Source: an uncultured Selenomonadales bacterium (GTDB lineage Bacteria; Bacillota; Negativicutes; Selenomonadales; Selenomonadaceae). From it: a stretch of DNA of 21,384 bases. The DNA lies in NCBI GenBank assembly GCA_937877655.1, contig CALFJC010000164.1, forward strand, positions 1 to 21,384. Reading direction: 5' to 3'. A model generated the notes under the pieces. It searched no databases, was not told the DNA's origin, and saw only the letters and a program-made list of their open reading frames with translations. A program made the position numbers and the translations under genes. Of this stretch, positions 1 through 7,646 are shown one piece after another (position 1 is the first letter of the stretch; the number at the start of each line of letters is the position of its first letter).

Positions 1-3000
1 CCGCGATTGAATTATTTTGAGCGTTGCCCGTGATTTTTATCGCGCCCGTGCGTTTTGAACTGTCCGCGTTTTTGTAACTGCCCAAAGAAAATTCTTTTCC
101 GAAAGTCAGCGGCAACGTTGCCGTCGTTTTTGTCGAATCGGTAAAGACGCCGCCGCTGTAAATTGTATCGCCGCCGCCCGAAGTCAACGTTATCTCCGAA
201 TTATTTTTCACAAGAATTGACTGCGAACCAACTTTGAAAGTCGAATTGTTATTTTTATCTGTTGAGGCGTCTGTCAAAGTTGCGTCGGATGCCAGAGAAA
301 TTTTGTCGCCCGCGCCGTAACTTTCAACTGTGTCATTGCCGCTCTTATTCTCATAAACGAAAACATCTGCGCCCGCGCCGCCAATCAGCGTGTCATTTCC
401 TGCGCCGCCGTTTAGCGTCGTGCCGCCCGTCCCCGCCAAAATCTTGTTGCCCTTCGTATTGCCGACAATTTTTATCGCGCCCGTCAAAGAGCCGTCTATC
501 GTCTGCAACGCCGAATAAACCGAACTTGACGCATCAAAATTCCCAGAAGAACTCGGAAGCGTTATCGCAGACTTTTTATTGTCAGAAATTCCTGCCGCCG
601 TATAAACGTTGACCGCAACAGGTTTTCCGTCGAAAGTAATCGCCTTGCCCGCGCCGTCTTTTATCGTCAGAGAATTTCCTGTCCCGTAGCCGATTATCAC
701 GTCGTTATTTGAAACAGAATAGTTGCCGTAAGTCAGCGAACTCGCCACGCTGATTTTGTCGCTCGTCGAATAATCGGTTATGACATCCGAGCCGCCGTTG
801 TATATGAAAATGTCGTTGCCGTTTCCGCCCGTCAACGTGTCATTTCCTGCGCCGCCGTCGAGAGTATCGTTGCCCGTACTGCCCGCGAGCGAATTATTTT
901 GCGCGTTGCCCGTGATTTTTATCGCGCCCGTACGTTTCGAGCTGTCCGCGTTTTTGTAACTGCCCAAAGAAAATTCTTTCCCGAAAGTCAGCGGCAACGT
1001 TGCGGAAGTTTTTGTCGAATCGGTAAAAACTCCGCCCGAATAAATCGTATCGCCGCCGCTTGAAGTCAACGTTACCTCCGAATTATTTTTCACAAGGATT
1101 GACTGCGAACCGACTTTGAAAGTCGAATTATTATTTTTGTCGGTCGAAGCGTCGGTTAAAGTCGCGTCGGTCGCCAGAGAAATTTTGTCGCCCGCGCCGT
1201 AATTTTCAACTGTGTCGTTGCCGCTCTTATTCTCGTAAACGAAAACATCTGCGCCTGCGCCGCCAATCAGCGTGTCATTTCCTGCGCCGCCGTTTAGCGT
1301 CGTGCCGCCCGTGCCCGCAATAATCTTGTTGCCCTTCGTATTGCCGACAATTTTTATCGCGCCCGTCAATGAGCCGTCTATCGTCTGCAACGCAGAATAA
1401 ACCGAACTTGACGCATCAAAATTCCCAGAAGAACTCGGAAGCGTTATCGCAGATTTTTTGCTGTCAAAAACTCCTTCTTCCGTATAAATTCTGATGGTAT
1501 CCGCCTTACCTGCAAAAGTAATTGCTTTGCCCGCGCCATTTTCTATCGTCAGGAAATTTCCGCCGCCGTAATTCAAAATCAAGTCTTCGCCCGAAATGTT
1601 GTAGCCGATATAGGCAAGGTCGCCGGTCACACTGATTTTGTCTTTCTCGTCGTAATCGGTGATGACATCCGAGCCGCCGTTGTAAATGAAAATGTCATTG
1701 CCCTTGCCGCCCGTCAATGTGTCGTCGCCATCTCCGCCGTCGAGAGTATCATTGCCCGTGCCGCCGAGAATAGAATTGTTAAGCGCATTGCCCGTGATTT
1801 GAACGGTTTTTGTGCGTCTTGAGGCGTCAACAACTCCTATCAATGATCCGATAGTCACGGGCGATTTTGTATTGTTGTCGACTACCAAAGTTTCTCCTGA
1901 AGGAGCATAAGTCAAAACACCTTCAATATTTATCGTCGATAAAGTCGCCGCGTCGCTCAATGTTATCCTGCCGCTGCCTGCAATCAGAATTAAATCATTG
2001 TCACTCATTATTGAAGAGTAAGTTCCTGTGCCGTCTCCGATTCTAAGCGTCGAAGTCGCATTGAAGCCGCTGATTGTATCTTTGCCGTCACCGGAGTTGT
2101 ATTGGATTAAATTATTTTTTGCAGAGGAGCCAAGACTGATAAAATCGTTGCCTGTGCCGCCCGCGATTGAAACATTTGCGCCGCTGTTTTCAATCGAATC
2201 TGCTCCTGCGCCGCCGTTTATCGTGACATTTTCACTGTCACTTAAGATGGAATCGTTGCCCGCGTCGCCGTCGATTGTAACATTTTTGTTAAAGTTGGAG
2301 ATGAAATCGTCACCTGCGCCGCCGTTTATCGTGACATAATCACCATAATTTTCAATGGTATCATTTCCTGCCTCGCCGTTAATCCTGCCATAATTGAGAC
2401 CGTTTTTATCGTAGTTGACAATGGAGTCATTTCCGTCGCCGCCGTAGACCGAAACGCTTGCACTCTCAAAATTATTAATGGTGTCGTCGCCGCTTCCGCC
2501 GTCGATTGTGACATTTGCGTTATTGTTGAAAATAGAGTCCTTGCCCTCGCCTGCGTTGATTGAAACATTCACTTGATAATTTTCAATGGTGTCATCGCCA
2601 TCTCCACCATCAATTATTGAACCTTCACCTCTGTTGTAAATTGAATCGTTATCTGCGCCGCCCGCGATTGAAACGCTGTCGCCGCGATTGTCAACAGTGT
2701 CGGAGCCGTTGCCTGCATCGATTGAAACACTTGCGCCGCTGTTGTAAATGAAATCGTTGCCGCCGAGTGCATTTATCGTTGCGCCTTCGAGAGTGTTTTC
2801 GATTGAATCTGCGCCTGCAGTGCCTGTGATTAGCAGAGGATTGGCAGGAACGGTATCCACGCCGTCAAAAAGAGTTTGCAAGGCGGCTTGGCGAGCAAAA
2901 TATCTCAAAAACATGTAGCCGCCCGAATAACCGTCGCCGACCGATTGAGAGCCTGTGCCTGTGTTTGTTAAATCGAGACTGCCGTTAAGTTCGTCCGCGT

Positions 3001-4948
3001 CGTAAGCGATTTTGAAAATCCCGTTGCCGCGTTCATCATCAATGCCGTGTGTAAGTTCCGCCATTCCTTCTTTGATAAATTTCGGCAGGTTGTTGAAGTA
3101 ATTGACGTTCGTCGCCATAACCGCGTGAGTAAATTCATGGGAAAGTGTTCTGTCCAAAAAGCCCGCGCCGTCCACAGTCGAAGTGCCGTCCATGTCATTG
3201 GCAGAAATGCCGCTGTAATATCTCATGTTGACGTTCAGCAACAATTTCGTTGTATTTTGCCCTGTGCCCGAAGCCCAATTCCAAACCGTCGCGAGAGTAT
3301 TGCTTGAACTGCTTTCATAGAAAAACAATCCGATTTCTTTAACCATTGCGGTTGAAGAATTAAAACCGATGCCGTAACTTTCTTCGTTGAGTTTAAGAGC
3401 ATCTTTAGCCCACCATTTGAAAAGCCCCGCGACAATCGTTTTTTGATCGTTGGTGAGTTGGTCGAAAGTTTTCGCCGTGACATTGGATAAGGAATCGTTT
3501 TGTGAATTGTAGCTTCCGGGATTGCCGGAGGCATTGGTTGTTGTGCCGAGCAAATTAATCGTCAAGCCGTTCTTCGTGAAACTTGAAATGTTCGGGAATT
3601 CGCTGGAAATTGTTCCGACCTTACTTCCGCCGACTTTTAAATCGCCGCTTTCCAAAGTGACTTCGTCCAGATCGATAACGTTTTGCCCTGTTGTATTCGC
3701 GCTTCCGTGCGGCAGATTTTGATTTTCTTCGGCGGGAGCAACCGTCGCGGGCGAAGGTTTATAATCGGAATCTATTTCCGTGCGTCCGCCGTCTTCTCCA
3801 ACGGGTGTTCCAAAATTTTCTTCTTCAATCGTCTCCGAAATATTTTTTGTCGAAGAAGTTGCGCTGAGATTGTTAAGATTGATGCCCGCGCTTGTGAGCC
3901 AATTTGCGATTGTCGTTGAATTAATTTTTGCAGATTGGGCGTTGGTAAAGTTGCCGAGCCGAATTTTTCTTGTGCCCGTCTTGTCGGTTACGGTCAGAAT
4001 TGTATCTTCAATTTTCGCCGAGCCGACATTAAAAGTTCCGCTGATTTTCAAAACGTCGTTGGAATTCAAATCGCCGAGCATGACATCCTTAACTTCGGAA
4101 GAAATTTCAACGGTATCATTGCCCGCGCCCGTCAAAATCGAAGCGTAATCTGCTCCGACAGAAATTGAATCGTTGCCTGTGCCTGCGTTGACAGAATCCG
4201 CGCCGCCCGTCAAAATTGTATCGTTGCCACTTGTCGCAACAACAATCCAATCATTCGAGCCCGTTTGAATGTTTTGCCCCGTCGAAGTCGTGGCGGTGTA
4301 TTTGTTTCCAATTTCGGGAACGATTGAACGATCTGTTTTCTCTGTGCCCGTGCCGACAATCAAAGTATCTCCGGAAAGAGAATTGCCGTCCTTTTTTGCA
4401 ATGGCTTGCAAATCTTCGGCGGTTAAAGTTTTGCCATTGACAACGTCGCCCGCCGTCAATGTGATATTCGCATCCGAGCCCGTGATGGCTCCCGTGTCGA
4501 CATTGCCCGTCGTGGCTCCACCCCAATGTGTTACTGCGTTGTTACTGTCTATCCAATATTTGTCTGATAATTGAATGCCGCAATATTTTTCAAGGAAAAT
4601 AATTGCTTTGCGTTCTTTGATTAAACGTTCGACTGTGGTGCGATTGTCATTTCCACTGTTGTAATAAGCATTTCCCTTGTTCTCGGTGTCATAATTTTTT
4701 GCAGAGGCATTTAAAATGGTCGAGCCAACTTGAGAAATAGTTTTGCCCGCATAACTGCTGCCGAGAACTTCTTCGACGGCTTCTTTTTCGGCGGAAATTT
4801 GGTCGGCTTTCATTGCGTCGATAACTTCTTGAATGCTGTCGTAATTCGACGAAGCCTTAATCGCCGAGTTCAACTTGTTTGTTCCGCTCAAAGTTGAGTC
4901 GGAGACAAGTTGCGCCATAAAACTTTTGATAACTTCCTGCGGCGTCAT
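1..4948 (-). CDS. RTX-type repeat protein with gluzincin zinc-protease motif (partial, C-terminus outside window)
   Basis: The frame is open from an ATG at 4948 to the window edge, giving at least 1649 residues without a stop. An AAGGAG-type ribosome site lies just before the ATG (about 4953-4964). There is no signal peptide, as expected for type I secretion, whose signal would be at the missing C-terminus. RTX-like GGxGND motifs appear near residues 240-290. The middle carries HEFTH at residues 604-608, then 18 residues, then EGMAE (627-631). This HExxH-x18-E spacing is that of gluzincins, and the surrounding residues (DRTLSHEFTHAVMA, LPKFIKEGMAE) resemble the flagellinolysin-type peptidase domain. 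Then come about twelve 18-residue repeats and tandem 294-residue modules with classic GGxGxDxLxGGxGND nonapeptides. RTX nonapeptides bind calcium outside the cell. The likely role is a secreted, calcium-folded metalloprotease or adhesin; the substrate is unknown. Confidence 0.9.
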   Translation of the reverse strand, partial: MTPQEVIKSFMAQLVSDSTLSGTNKLNSAIKASSNYDSIQEVIDAMKADQISAEKEAVEEVLGSSYAGKTISQVGSTILNASAKNYDTENKGNAYYNSGNDNRTTVERLIKERKAIIFLEKYCGIQLSDKYWIDSNNAVTHWGGATTGNVDTGAITGSDANITLTAGDVVNGKTLTAEDLQAIAKKDGNSLSGDTLIVGTGTEKTDRSIVPEIGNKYTATTSTGQNIQTGSNDWIVVATSGNDTILTGGADSVNAGTGNDSISVGADYASILTGAGNDTVEISSEVKDVMLGDLNSNDVLKISGTFNVGSAKIEDTILTVTDKTGTRKIRLGNFTNAQSAKINSTTIANWLTSAGINLNNLSATSSTKNISETIEEENFGTPVGEDGGRTEIDSDYKPSPATVAPAEENQNLPHGSANTTGQNVIDLDEVTLESGDLKVGGSKVGTISSEFPNISSFTKNGLTINLLGTTTNASGNPGSYNSQNDSLSNVTAKTFDQLTNDQKTIVAGLFKWWAKDALKLNEESYGIGFNSSTAMVKEIGLFFYESSSSNTLATVWNWASGTGQNTTKLLLNVNMRYYSGISANDMDGTSTVDGAGFLDRTLSHEFTHAVMATNVNYFNNLPKFIKEGMAELTHGIDDERGNGIFKIAYDADELNGSLDLTNTGTGSQSVGDGYSGGYMFLRYFARQAALQTLFDGVDTVPANPLLITGTAGADSIENTLEGATINALGGNDFIYNSGASVSIDAGNGSDTVDNRGDSVSIAGGADNDSIYNRGEGSIIDGGDGDDTIENYQVNVSINAGEGKDSIFNNNANVTIDGGSGDDTINNFESASVSVYGGDGNDSIVNYDKNGLNYGRINGEAGNDTIENYGDYVTINGGAGDDFISNFNKNVTIDGDAGNDSILSDSENVTINGGAGADSIENSGANVSIAGGTGNDFISLGSSAKNNLIQYNSGDGKDTISGFNATSTLRIGDGTGTYSSIMSDNDLILIAGSGRITLSDAATLSTINIEGVLTYAPSGETLVVDNNTKSPVTIGSLIGVVDASRRTKTVQITGNALNNSILGGTGNDTLDGGDGDDTLTGGKGNDIFIYNGGSDVITDYDEKDKISVTGDLAYIGYNISGEDLILNYGGGNFLTIENGAGKAITFAGKADTIRIYTEEGVFDSKKSAITLPSSSGNFDASSSVYSALQTIDGSLTGAIKIVGNTKGNKIIAGTGGTTLNGGAGNDTLIGGAGADVFVYENKSGNDTVENYGAGDKISLATDATLTDASTDKNNNSTFKVGSQSILVKNNSEVTLTSSGGDTIYSGGVFTDSTKTSATLPLTFGKEFSLGSYKNADSSKRTGAIKITGNAQNNSLAGSTGNDTLDGGAGNDTLTGGNGNDIFIYNGGSDVITDYSTSDKISVASSLTYGNYSVSNNDVIIGYGTGNSLTIKDGAGKAITFDGKPVAVNVYTAAGISDNKKSAITLPSSSGNFDASSSVYSALQTIDGSLTGAIKIVGNTKGNKILAGTGGTTLNGGAGNDTLIGGAGADVFVYENKSGNDTVESYGAGDKISLASDATLTDASTDKNNNSTFKVGSQSILVKNNSEITLTSGGGDTIYSGGVFTDSTKTTATLPLTFGKEFSLGSYKNADSSKRTGAIKITGNAQNNSIA
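9..1772 (-). repeat. Two tandem 882-bp repeats within the RTX gene
   Basis: Units 9-890 and 891-1772 align without net indels at a period of exactly 882 bp (294 codons). Much of the alignment is near identical, for example around 361-480 versus 1243-1362. The segment around 1500-1700 is more diverged from its partner at 620-820. Homology of the second boundary continues into 1773-1800, where a third, diverged unit begins. Each unit encodes an RTX nonapeptide block, an acidic DYxxxDKI-type spacer and a beta-rich stretch. More copies may lie beyond position 1. Confidence 0.85.
2130..2785 (-). repeat. About twelve 54-bp (18-residue) RTX-like repeats
   Basis: On the minus strand the protein repeats an 18-residue unit with consensus (N/S)V(S/T)IxGGxGxD(S/T)IxNxxx, about eleven to twelve copies in a row, one of them lengthened by five residues (around 2390-2410). 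Two nonapeptides fit each unit, as expected for a parallel beta-roll. DNA identity between units is moderate, so the array is older than the 882-bp repeats on its C-terminal side. Confidence 0.8.
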
Positions 4949-4998
4949 AAATATCACTCCTTTGATTAAGTCACGAAAAATCTCCTTCTGTTGTGTAT

Positions 4999-5027
4999 TT
5001 TATAATCTTATAATCAAAATTTGTCAA
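4999..5027 (-). promoter_or_regulatory. Sigma-70-type promoter for the RTX gene
   Basis: Reading the minus strand, TTGACA (5027-5022) is followed by a 17-base spacer and TATAAA (5004-4999). This is one mismatch from the consensus. It lies about 50 bases upstream of the RTX start codon at 4948 and points at it. Confidence 0.75.
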
Positions 5028-5043
5028 ACAGTGCAAAGGAAAA

Positions 5044-5072
5044 ATCTGCTCCTCTTTTTGAGAAGCAGATTA
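5044..5072. other. Hairpin upstream of the RTX promoter
   Basis: The arms 5044-5055 and 5061-5072 can pair over 12 positions with one mismatch, around a 5-base T loop. On the minus strand the hairpin is followed by TTTTCC. It could stop antisense read-through toward the RTX promoter, or act as a protein-binding palindrome. No gene ends here on the minus strand, so its role is uncertain. Confidence 0.4.
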
Positions 5073-5229
5073 GAGGTTGTTGATAAATTCAAAATTATGA
5101 TGTGACGAGGAATTTTTTCTACTGACGAGGCGAAAACAACTTTCGTCAGGCGGAAAAATAACCGTCACCTGCTAAATTTAAAAACAGACTCTAATAATTT
5201 TTCCGGGACGTTAATAGTTGCTCTGCGGC

Positions 5230-5258
5230 TTGAAATTATTTTCAGAGTGTGTTAGATT
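5230..5258 (+). promoter_or_regulatory. Candidate promoter for the first ter group
   Basis: TTGAAA (5230-5235), a 17-base spacer and TAGATT (5253-5258) lie 40 bases upstream of the terD start at 5298. The -35 is good and the -10 matches four of six consensus positions. Confidence 0.5.
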
Positions 5259-5297
5259 ATTTGCGGATTGAAAAATTTCTTGGGAGGTTTTATTCTC

Positions 5298-5876
5298 ATG
5301 GCAATCAGTTTGAAAAAAGGACAGAAAGTTGATCTCACGAAAACAAATCCCGGCTTGAAAGAAGTTTTAATTGGTCTCGGCTGGGATACCAACAAGTATG
5401 ACGGCGGAAAAGATTTCGATTTGGATTCTTCGGTTTTTCTGCTCGGCGCAAACGGAAAAGTTGCAAGCGATGATGATTTTGTTTTTTACGGCAACCTTAA
5501 ACATAAGAGCGGCTCCGTTGAACATATGGGCGACAACTTGACGGGCGCGGGCGAAGGCGACGACGAACAAATTAAAATCGATCTCAGCAAAGTTCCTGCC
5601 GAAGTCGAGAAAATTGATTTCACGGTTACGATTTACGAGGCGGAAGAACGCAAACAAAATTTCGGACAAGTGGAAAATGCTTTTATCCGCGTCGTGAATT
5701 CGGCAACCAACGAAGAACTTATCCGCTACGATCTCGGCGAAGATTTTTCTATCGAAACGGCTGTTGTTATCGGCGAACTTTATCGCAACAAGGGCGAATG
5801 GAAATTTAATGCCATCGGCTCCGGCTTCAGCGGCGGCTTGGCGGCTCTCGGCAGAAATTACGACGTCAATGTTTAA
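5298..5876 (+). CDS. terD: TerD-family calcium-binding stress protein
   Basis: The protein has 192 residues, the normal length for TerD. The ATG at 5298 is preferred over an in-frame upstream codon at 5268 because GGGAGG (5282-5287) lies at proper distance and the protein then begins with the family's usual MAISLxKGQKVDLTK. Family motifs are all present: GLGWD (26-30), DFDLD (39-43), DDDFVFYGN (58-66) and GDNLTGAGEGDDE (78-90), the acidic loops that bind calcium in characterised TerD proteins. TerD proteins are cytosolic and are linked to tellurite resistance, phage and colicin resistance and general envelope stress; the biochemical mechanism is not settled. It is very similar to the TerD half of the fusion at 16876-18045 and is followed by the same heptamer repeat, so the two are recent duplicates. 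Confidence 0.95.
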   Translation: MAISLKKGQKVDLTKTNPGLKEVLIGLGWDTNKYDGGKDFDLDSSVFLLGANGKVASDDDFVFYGNLKHKSGSVEHMGDNLTGAGEGDDEQIKIDLSKVPAEVEKIDFTVTIYEAEERKQNFGQVENAFIRVVNSATNEELIRYDLGEDFSIETAVVIGELYRNKGEWKFNAIGSGFSGGLAALGRNYDVNV

Positions 5877-5922
5877 TTAGGAATTAGGAATTAGGAATTA
5901 GGAATTAGGAATTAGGAATTGG
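5875..5922 (+). repeat. Heptamer tandem repeat (AATTAGG)n after terD
   Basis: Six perfect AATTAGG units run from 5875 to 5916 and a partial unit follows. The first unit uses the last two bases of the terD stop codon. The same heptamer array follows the other TerD gene at 18044. Confidence 0.9.
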
Positions 5923-5929
5923 AAATTTG

Positions 5930-5967
5930 GGAGTAGGGATTAGATTTTTCTGTTCCCTACTCCTTTT
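5930..5967 (+). terminator. Intrinsic terminator or intercistronic attenuator
   Basis: GGAGTAGGGA (5930-5939) pairs perfectly with TCCCTACTCC (5954-5963) around a 14-base loop and is followed by TTTT. The T-run is short and the next gene's ribosome site begins only a few bases later, so partial termination between the two ter genes is more likely than a complete stop. Confidence 0.6.
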
Positions 5968-5987
5968 GACTGAAAGGAGAATTTTAA

Positions 5988-6587
5988 ATGGCTGTCAGTC
6001 TTCAAAAGGGACAAAAAATTTCTCTCAAAAAATCTAACGGCAAAAAACTTTCGCGCCTTATGGTCGGGCTCGGCTGGGATGCCGCCGAACAAAAGAGCGG
6101 CTTTTTCGGCAGAATTTTCGGCGGCGCGGACAATATCGACTGCGACGCGTCAGTTTTTATTTGTCAAGGCGGCAGATTCGTTGATAAAGATGATCTCGTT
6201 TATTTCGGCAACCTTGAACACAGAAGCCACGCGGTTAAACATATGGGCGACAATTTGACGGGCGAAGGCGAAGGCGATGACGAAGAAATTTTTGTCAACC
6301 TTGACGAATTGCCTAGCCGTTACGATAAATTGATTTTTGTCGTCAACATTTACAAAGCCGTTGAGCGCAAACAACATTTCGGCATGATTAAAAATGCTTT
6401 TATCAGAATCATTGACGATGAAACTCGCGAAGAGCTTTGCCGTTTCAATCTCAGCGAAGATTATACCGACATGCTTTCAATGATAGCGGGCGAAGTTTAT
6501 CGCTACAAAGACGAATGGAAATTTAACGCCGTCGGCTCCGGCACAACCGACACGGGATTAAGCACTTTGGCGCAGAGGTTTGCTTAA
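5988..6587 (+). CDS. TerD-family protein, divergent paralogue
   Basis: The 199-residue protein starts at an ATG behind AAAGGAGA (about 5973-5980). It keeps GLGWD (27-31) and the acidic GDNLTGEGEGDDE loop (87-99), so calcium binding is likely. It differs from TerD by an insert around residues 35-48 (KSGFFGRIFGG) that resembles the one in the TerA half of the 15661-16872 fusion, a DCD in place of DLD (51-53), and a diverged C-terminus. It may match the TerZ/TerX/TerE branches; I cannot decide which. Its stop lies three bases before the next gene, so the two are probably co-transcribed and translationally coupled. Confidence 0.9.
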   Translation: MAVSLQKGQKISLKKSNGKKLSRLMVGLGWDAAEQKSGFFGRIFGGADNIDCDASVFICQGGRFVDKDDLVYFGNLEHRSHAVKHMGDNLTGEGEGDDEEIFVNLDELPSRYDKLIFVVNIYKAVERKQHFGMIKNAFIRIIDDETREELCRFNLSEDYTDMLSMIAGEVYRYKDEWKFNAVGSGTTDTGLSTLAQRFA

Positions 6588-6590
6588 GTT

Positions 6591-7535
6591 ATGAACTTGA
6601 AAAAATTTTTTGCGACAATCTGCGCGGCGACATTGTTTTTCACGACGGCTTCCGCGCAGGCTGAAACTTCGCCGCAAAACATTACGAACGCCGATGACTT
6701 GGCAGACGCGGCGGGAGATTCTGCCGAAAAATTTTATCTCTCATTGCCGAAAGCCAAAGGAGATTATAAAAGTCGACAGCGTCCGATTTTGATTGAAGGC
6801 GCAATGAACGTCGAGACGGAAATTTTGGTTCGCGCTCTGAAAAATCCCGTGACATATCGGGAATTAAATTATCTGTTCGTCGCGGGCACTTACAAAAATT
6901 ATCCCGTCGTGATTGTTCGCACGGAACAAGGCATGGCAAACGCGGCGGCGTCCACTGCTCTTGCAATAAAAAAATTTAATCCCGTTGCCGTTATCAATCA
7001 AGGAACTTCGGGCGGACATGATCCCGCGCTGAATATCGGCGACATTGTCATTGGCGCAAGCAGTTTCGACTACACGGCGATTAAAGCTCCTTATTCGCCG
7101 GCGGGCGCGGGCACTGATTTAACTTTTCAGCAGGAAATGCGCGGCACTTACGCCTTCGACGCGGCAAGCGGCAAATTTCAACCTTACAAAAAATATCTCG
7201 CCGACCCGACGCTCCTTAAAGTTGCCGAAGGAGTCGCCGCCGCCAATAAAAATTTCAACGTCGTTAAAGGCACGATAGGTACGGGAAATGCTTGGCTCTG
7301 CAACATTGATTATATAAATTTCCTGCATGAAACTTACGGCTCAAGTTGCGAGGAGATGGAGACAAGTTGCGTCGCGCAGATTTGTCAGACGGCGGGCGTC
7401 CCGTTTATCGGAATTCGCATTCTCTCCGACAACATAACCGTCACCGATGAATACAACCCCGATACGGCGAAAACCGCGCAGGATTTTGTTCTGCTGGTTG
7501 TGGAAGATTATATTCGCAATGTGTTAAAGAAGTGA
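6591..7535 (+). CDS. Exported MTA/SAH nucleosidase-like nucleoside phosphorylase family protein
   Basis: The 314-residue protein begins with a signal peptide (positive MNLKK, hydrophobic core, cleavage probably after ASAQA near residue 24). The rest matches the MTA/SAH nucleosidase (Pfs/MtnN) fold: GAMNVE (70-75; the Glu matches the catalytic-site Glu12 of the E. coli enzyme), NQGTSGG (136-142), IGDIVIG (149-155), EEMET (254-258; matching Met173-Glu174) and RILSDN (276-281; Asp280 matching the catalytic Asp197). The key residues are thus present, which suggests activity in splitting a nucleoside or nucleoside-like compound. The classical enzyme is cytosolic and about 230 residues, so export is unusual. 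The ATG has no strong ribosome site of its own (weak AGAGG inside the previous gene), consistent with coupling to the TerD-family gene three bases upstream. The exact substrate is unknown. Confidence 0.85.
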   Translation: MNLKKFFATICAATLFFTTASAQAETSPQNITNADDLADAAGDSAEKFYLSLPKAKGDYKSRQRPILIEGAMNVETEILVRALKNPVTYRELNYLFVAGTYKNYPVVIVRTEQGMANAAASTALAIKKFNPVAVINQGTSGGHDPALNIGDIVIGASSFDYTAIKAPYSPAGAGTDLTFQQEMRGTYAFDAASGKFQPYKKYLADPTLLKVAEGVAAANKNFNVVKGTIGTGNAWLCNIDYINFLHETYGSSCEEMETSCVAQICQTAGVPFIGIRILSDNITVTDEYNPDTAKTAQDFVLLVVEDYIRNVLKK

Positions 7536-7577
7536 GGAGTCTCACGAAAAATATTTTTAAGTTTTATCCGAAATGAC

Positions 7578-7619
7578 AAGCGGCGAGTTTTGACAGGTTG
7601 AGATGTCAAATCGCCGCTT
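7578..7619 (+). terminator. Strong hairpin between nucleosidase and ATPase genes
   Basis: AAGCGGCGA pairs with TCGCCGCTT (outer 9 bp) and TTTGACA with TGTCAAA (inner 7 bp), with a two-base bulge on the 5' side and an 8-base loop. The hairpin is followed by TGTAAAATTATTT rather than a clean T-run, so it may be a weak terminator, an RNA-stability element or a control element in the ATPase leader. Its 3' end lies 27 bases before the ATPase start codon. Confidence 0.5.
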
Positions 7620-7646
7620 TGTAAAATTATTTGGGAGGTATCAATT

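Larger units (their letters stand above)
4949..5297. other. Divergent intergenic region between the RTX gene and terD
   Basis: This 349-base stretch holds no convincing gene. It contains the minus-strand RTX promoter, the hairpin at 5044-5072, two copies of TGACGAGG (about 5103-5110 and 5123-5130), the second of which can also pair with CGTCAG at about 5153-5158, and a candidate plus-strand promoter at 5230-5258. The repeated TGACGAGG could be an operator; this is speculative. Confidence 0.5.

Noticed and set aside
262..612. Plus-strand open frame inside the RTX region, and similar ones at 2028-2339, 3780-4148 and 4269-4574
   Set aside because: All lie antisense to the continuous minus-strand RTX frame, have no ribosome sites and read as low-complexity shadows of the repeats.
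2130..2785. Regular repeats resembling a CRISPR array
   Set aside because: Units are in frame with the RTX protein, imperfect, 54 bases long, and have no conserved repeat/unique spacer alternation or cas genes.
5875..5922. Heptamer array as an origin or iteron set
   Set aside because: No dnaA or rep gene or DnaA-box pattern is nearby, and the same array occurs after the second TerD gene.
7532..7545. Small GTGAG/CTCAC hairpin over the nucleosidase stop codon
   Set aside because: It has only five pairs and no T-run directly after it; too weak to call a terminator.
7536..7646. Metal riboswitch (for example yybP-ykoY) before the ATPase
   Set aside because: The leader is short and holds a simple bulged hairpin; I could not find the conserved loop motifs of that class.
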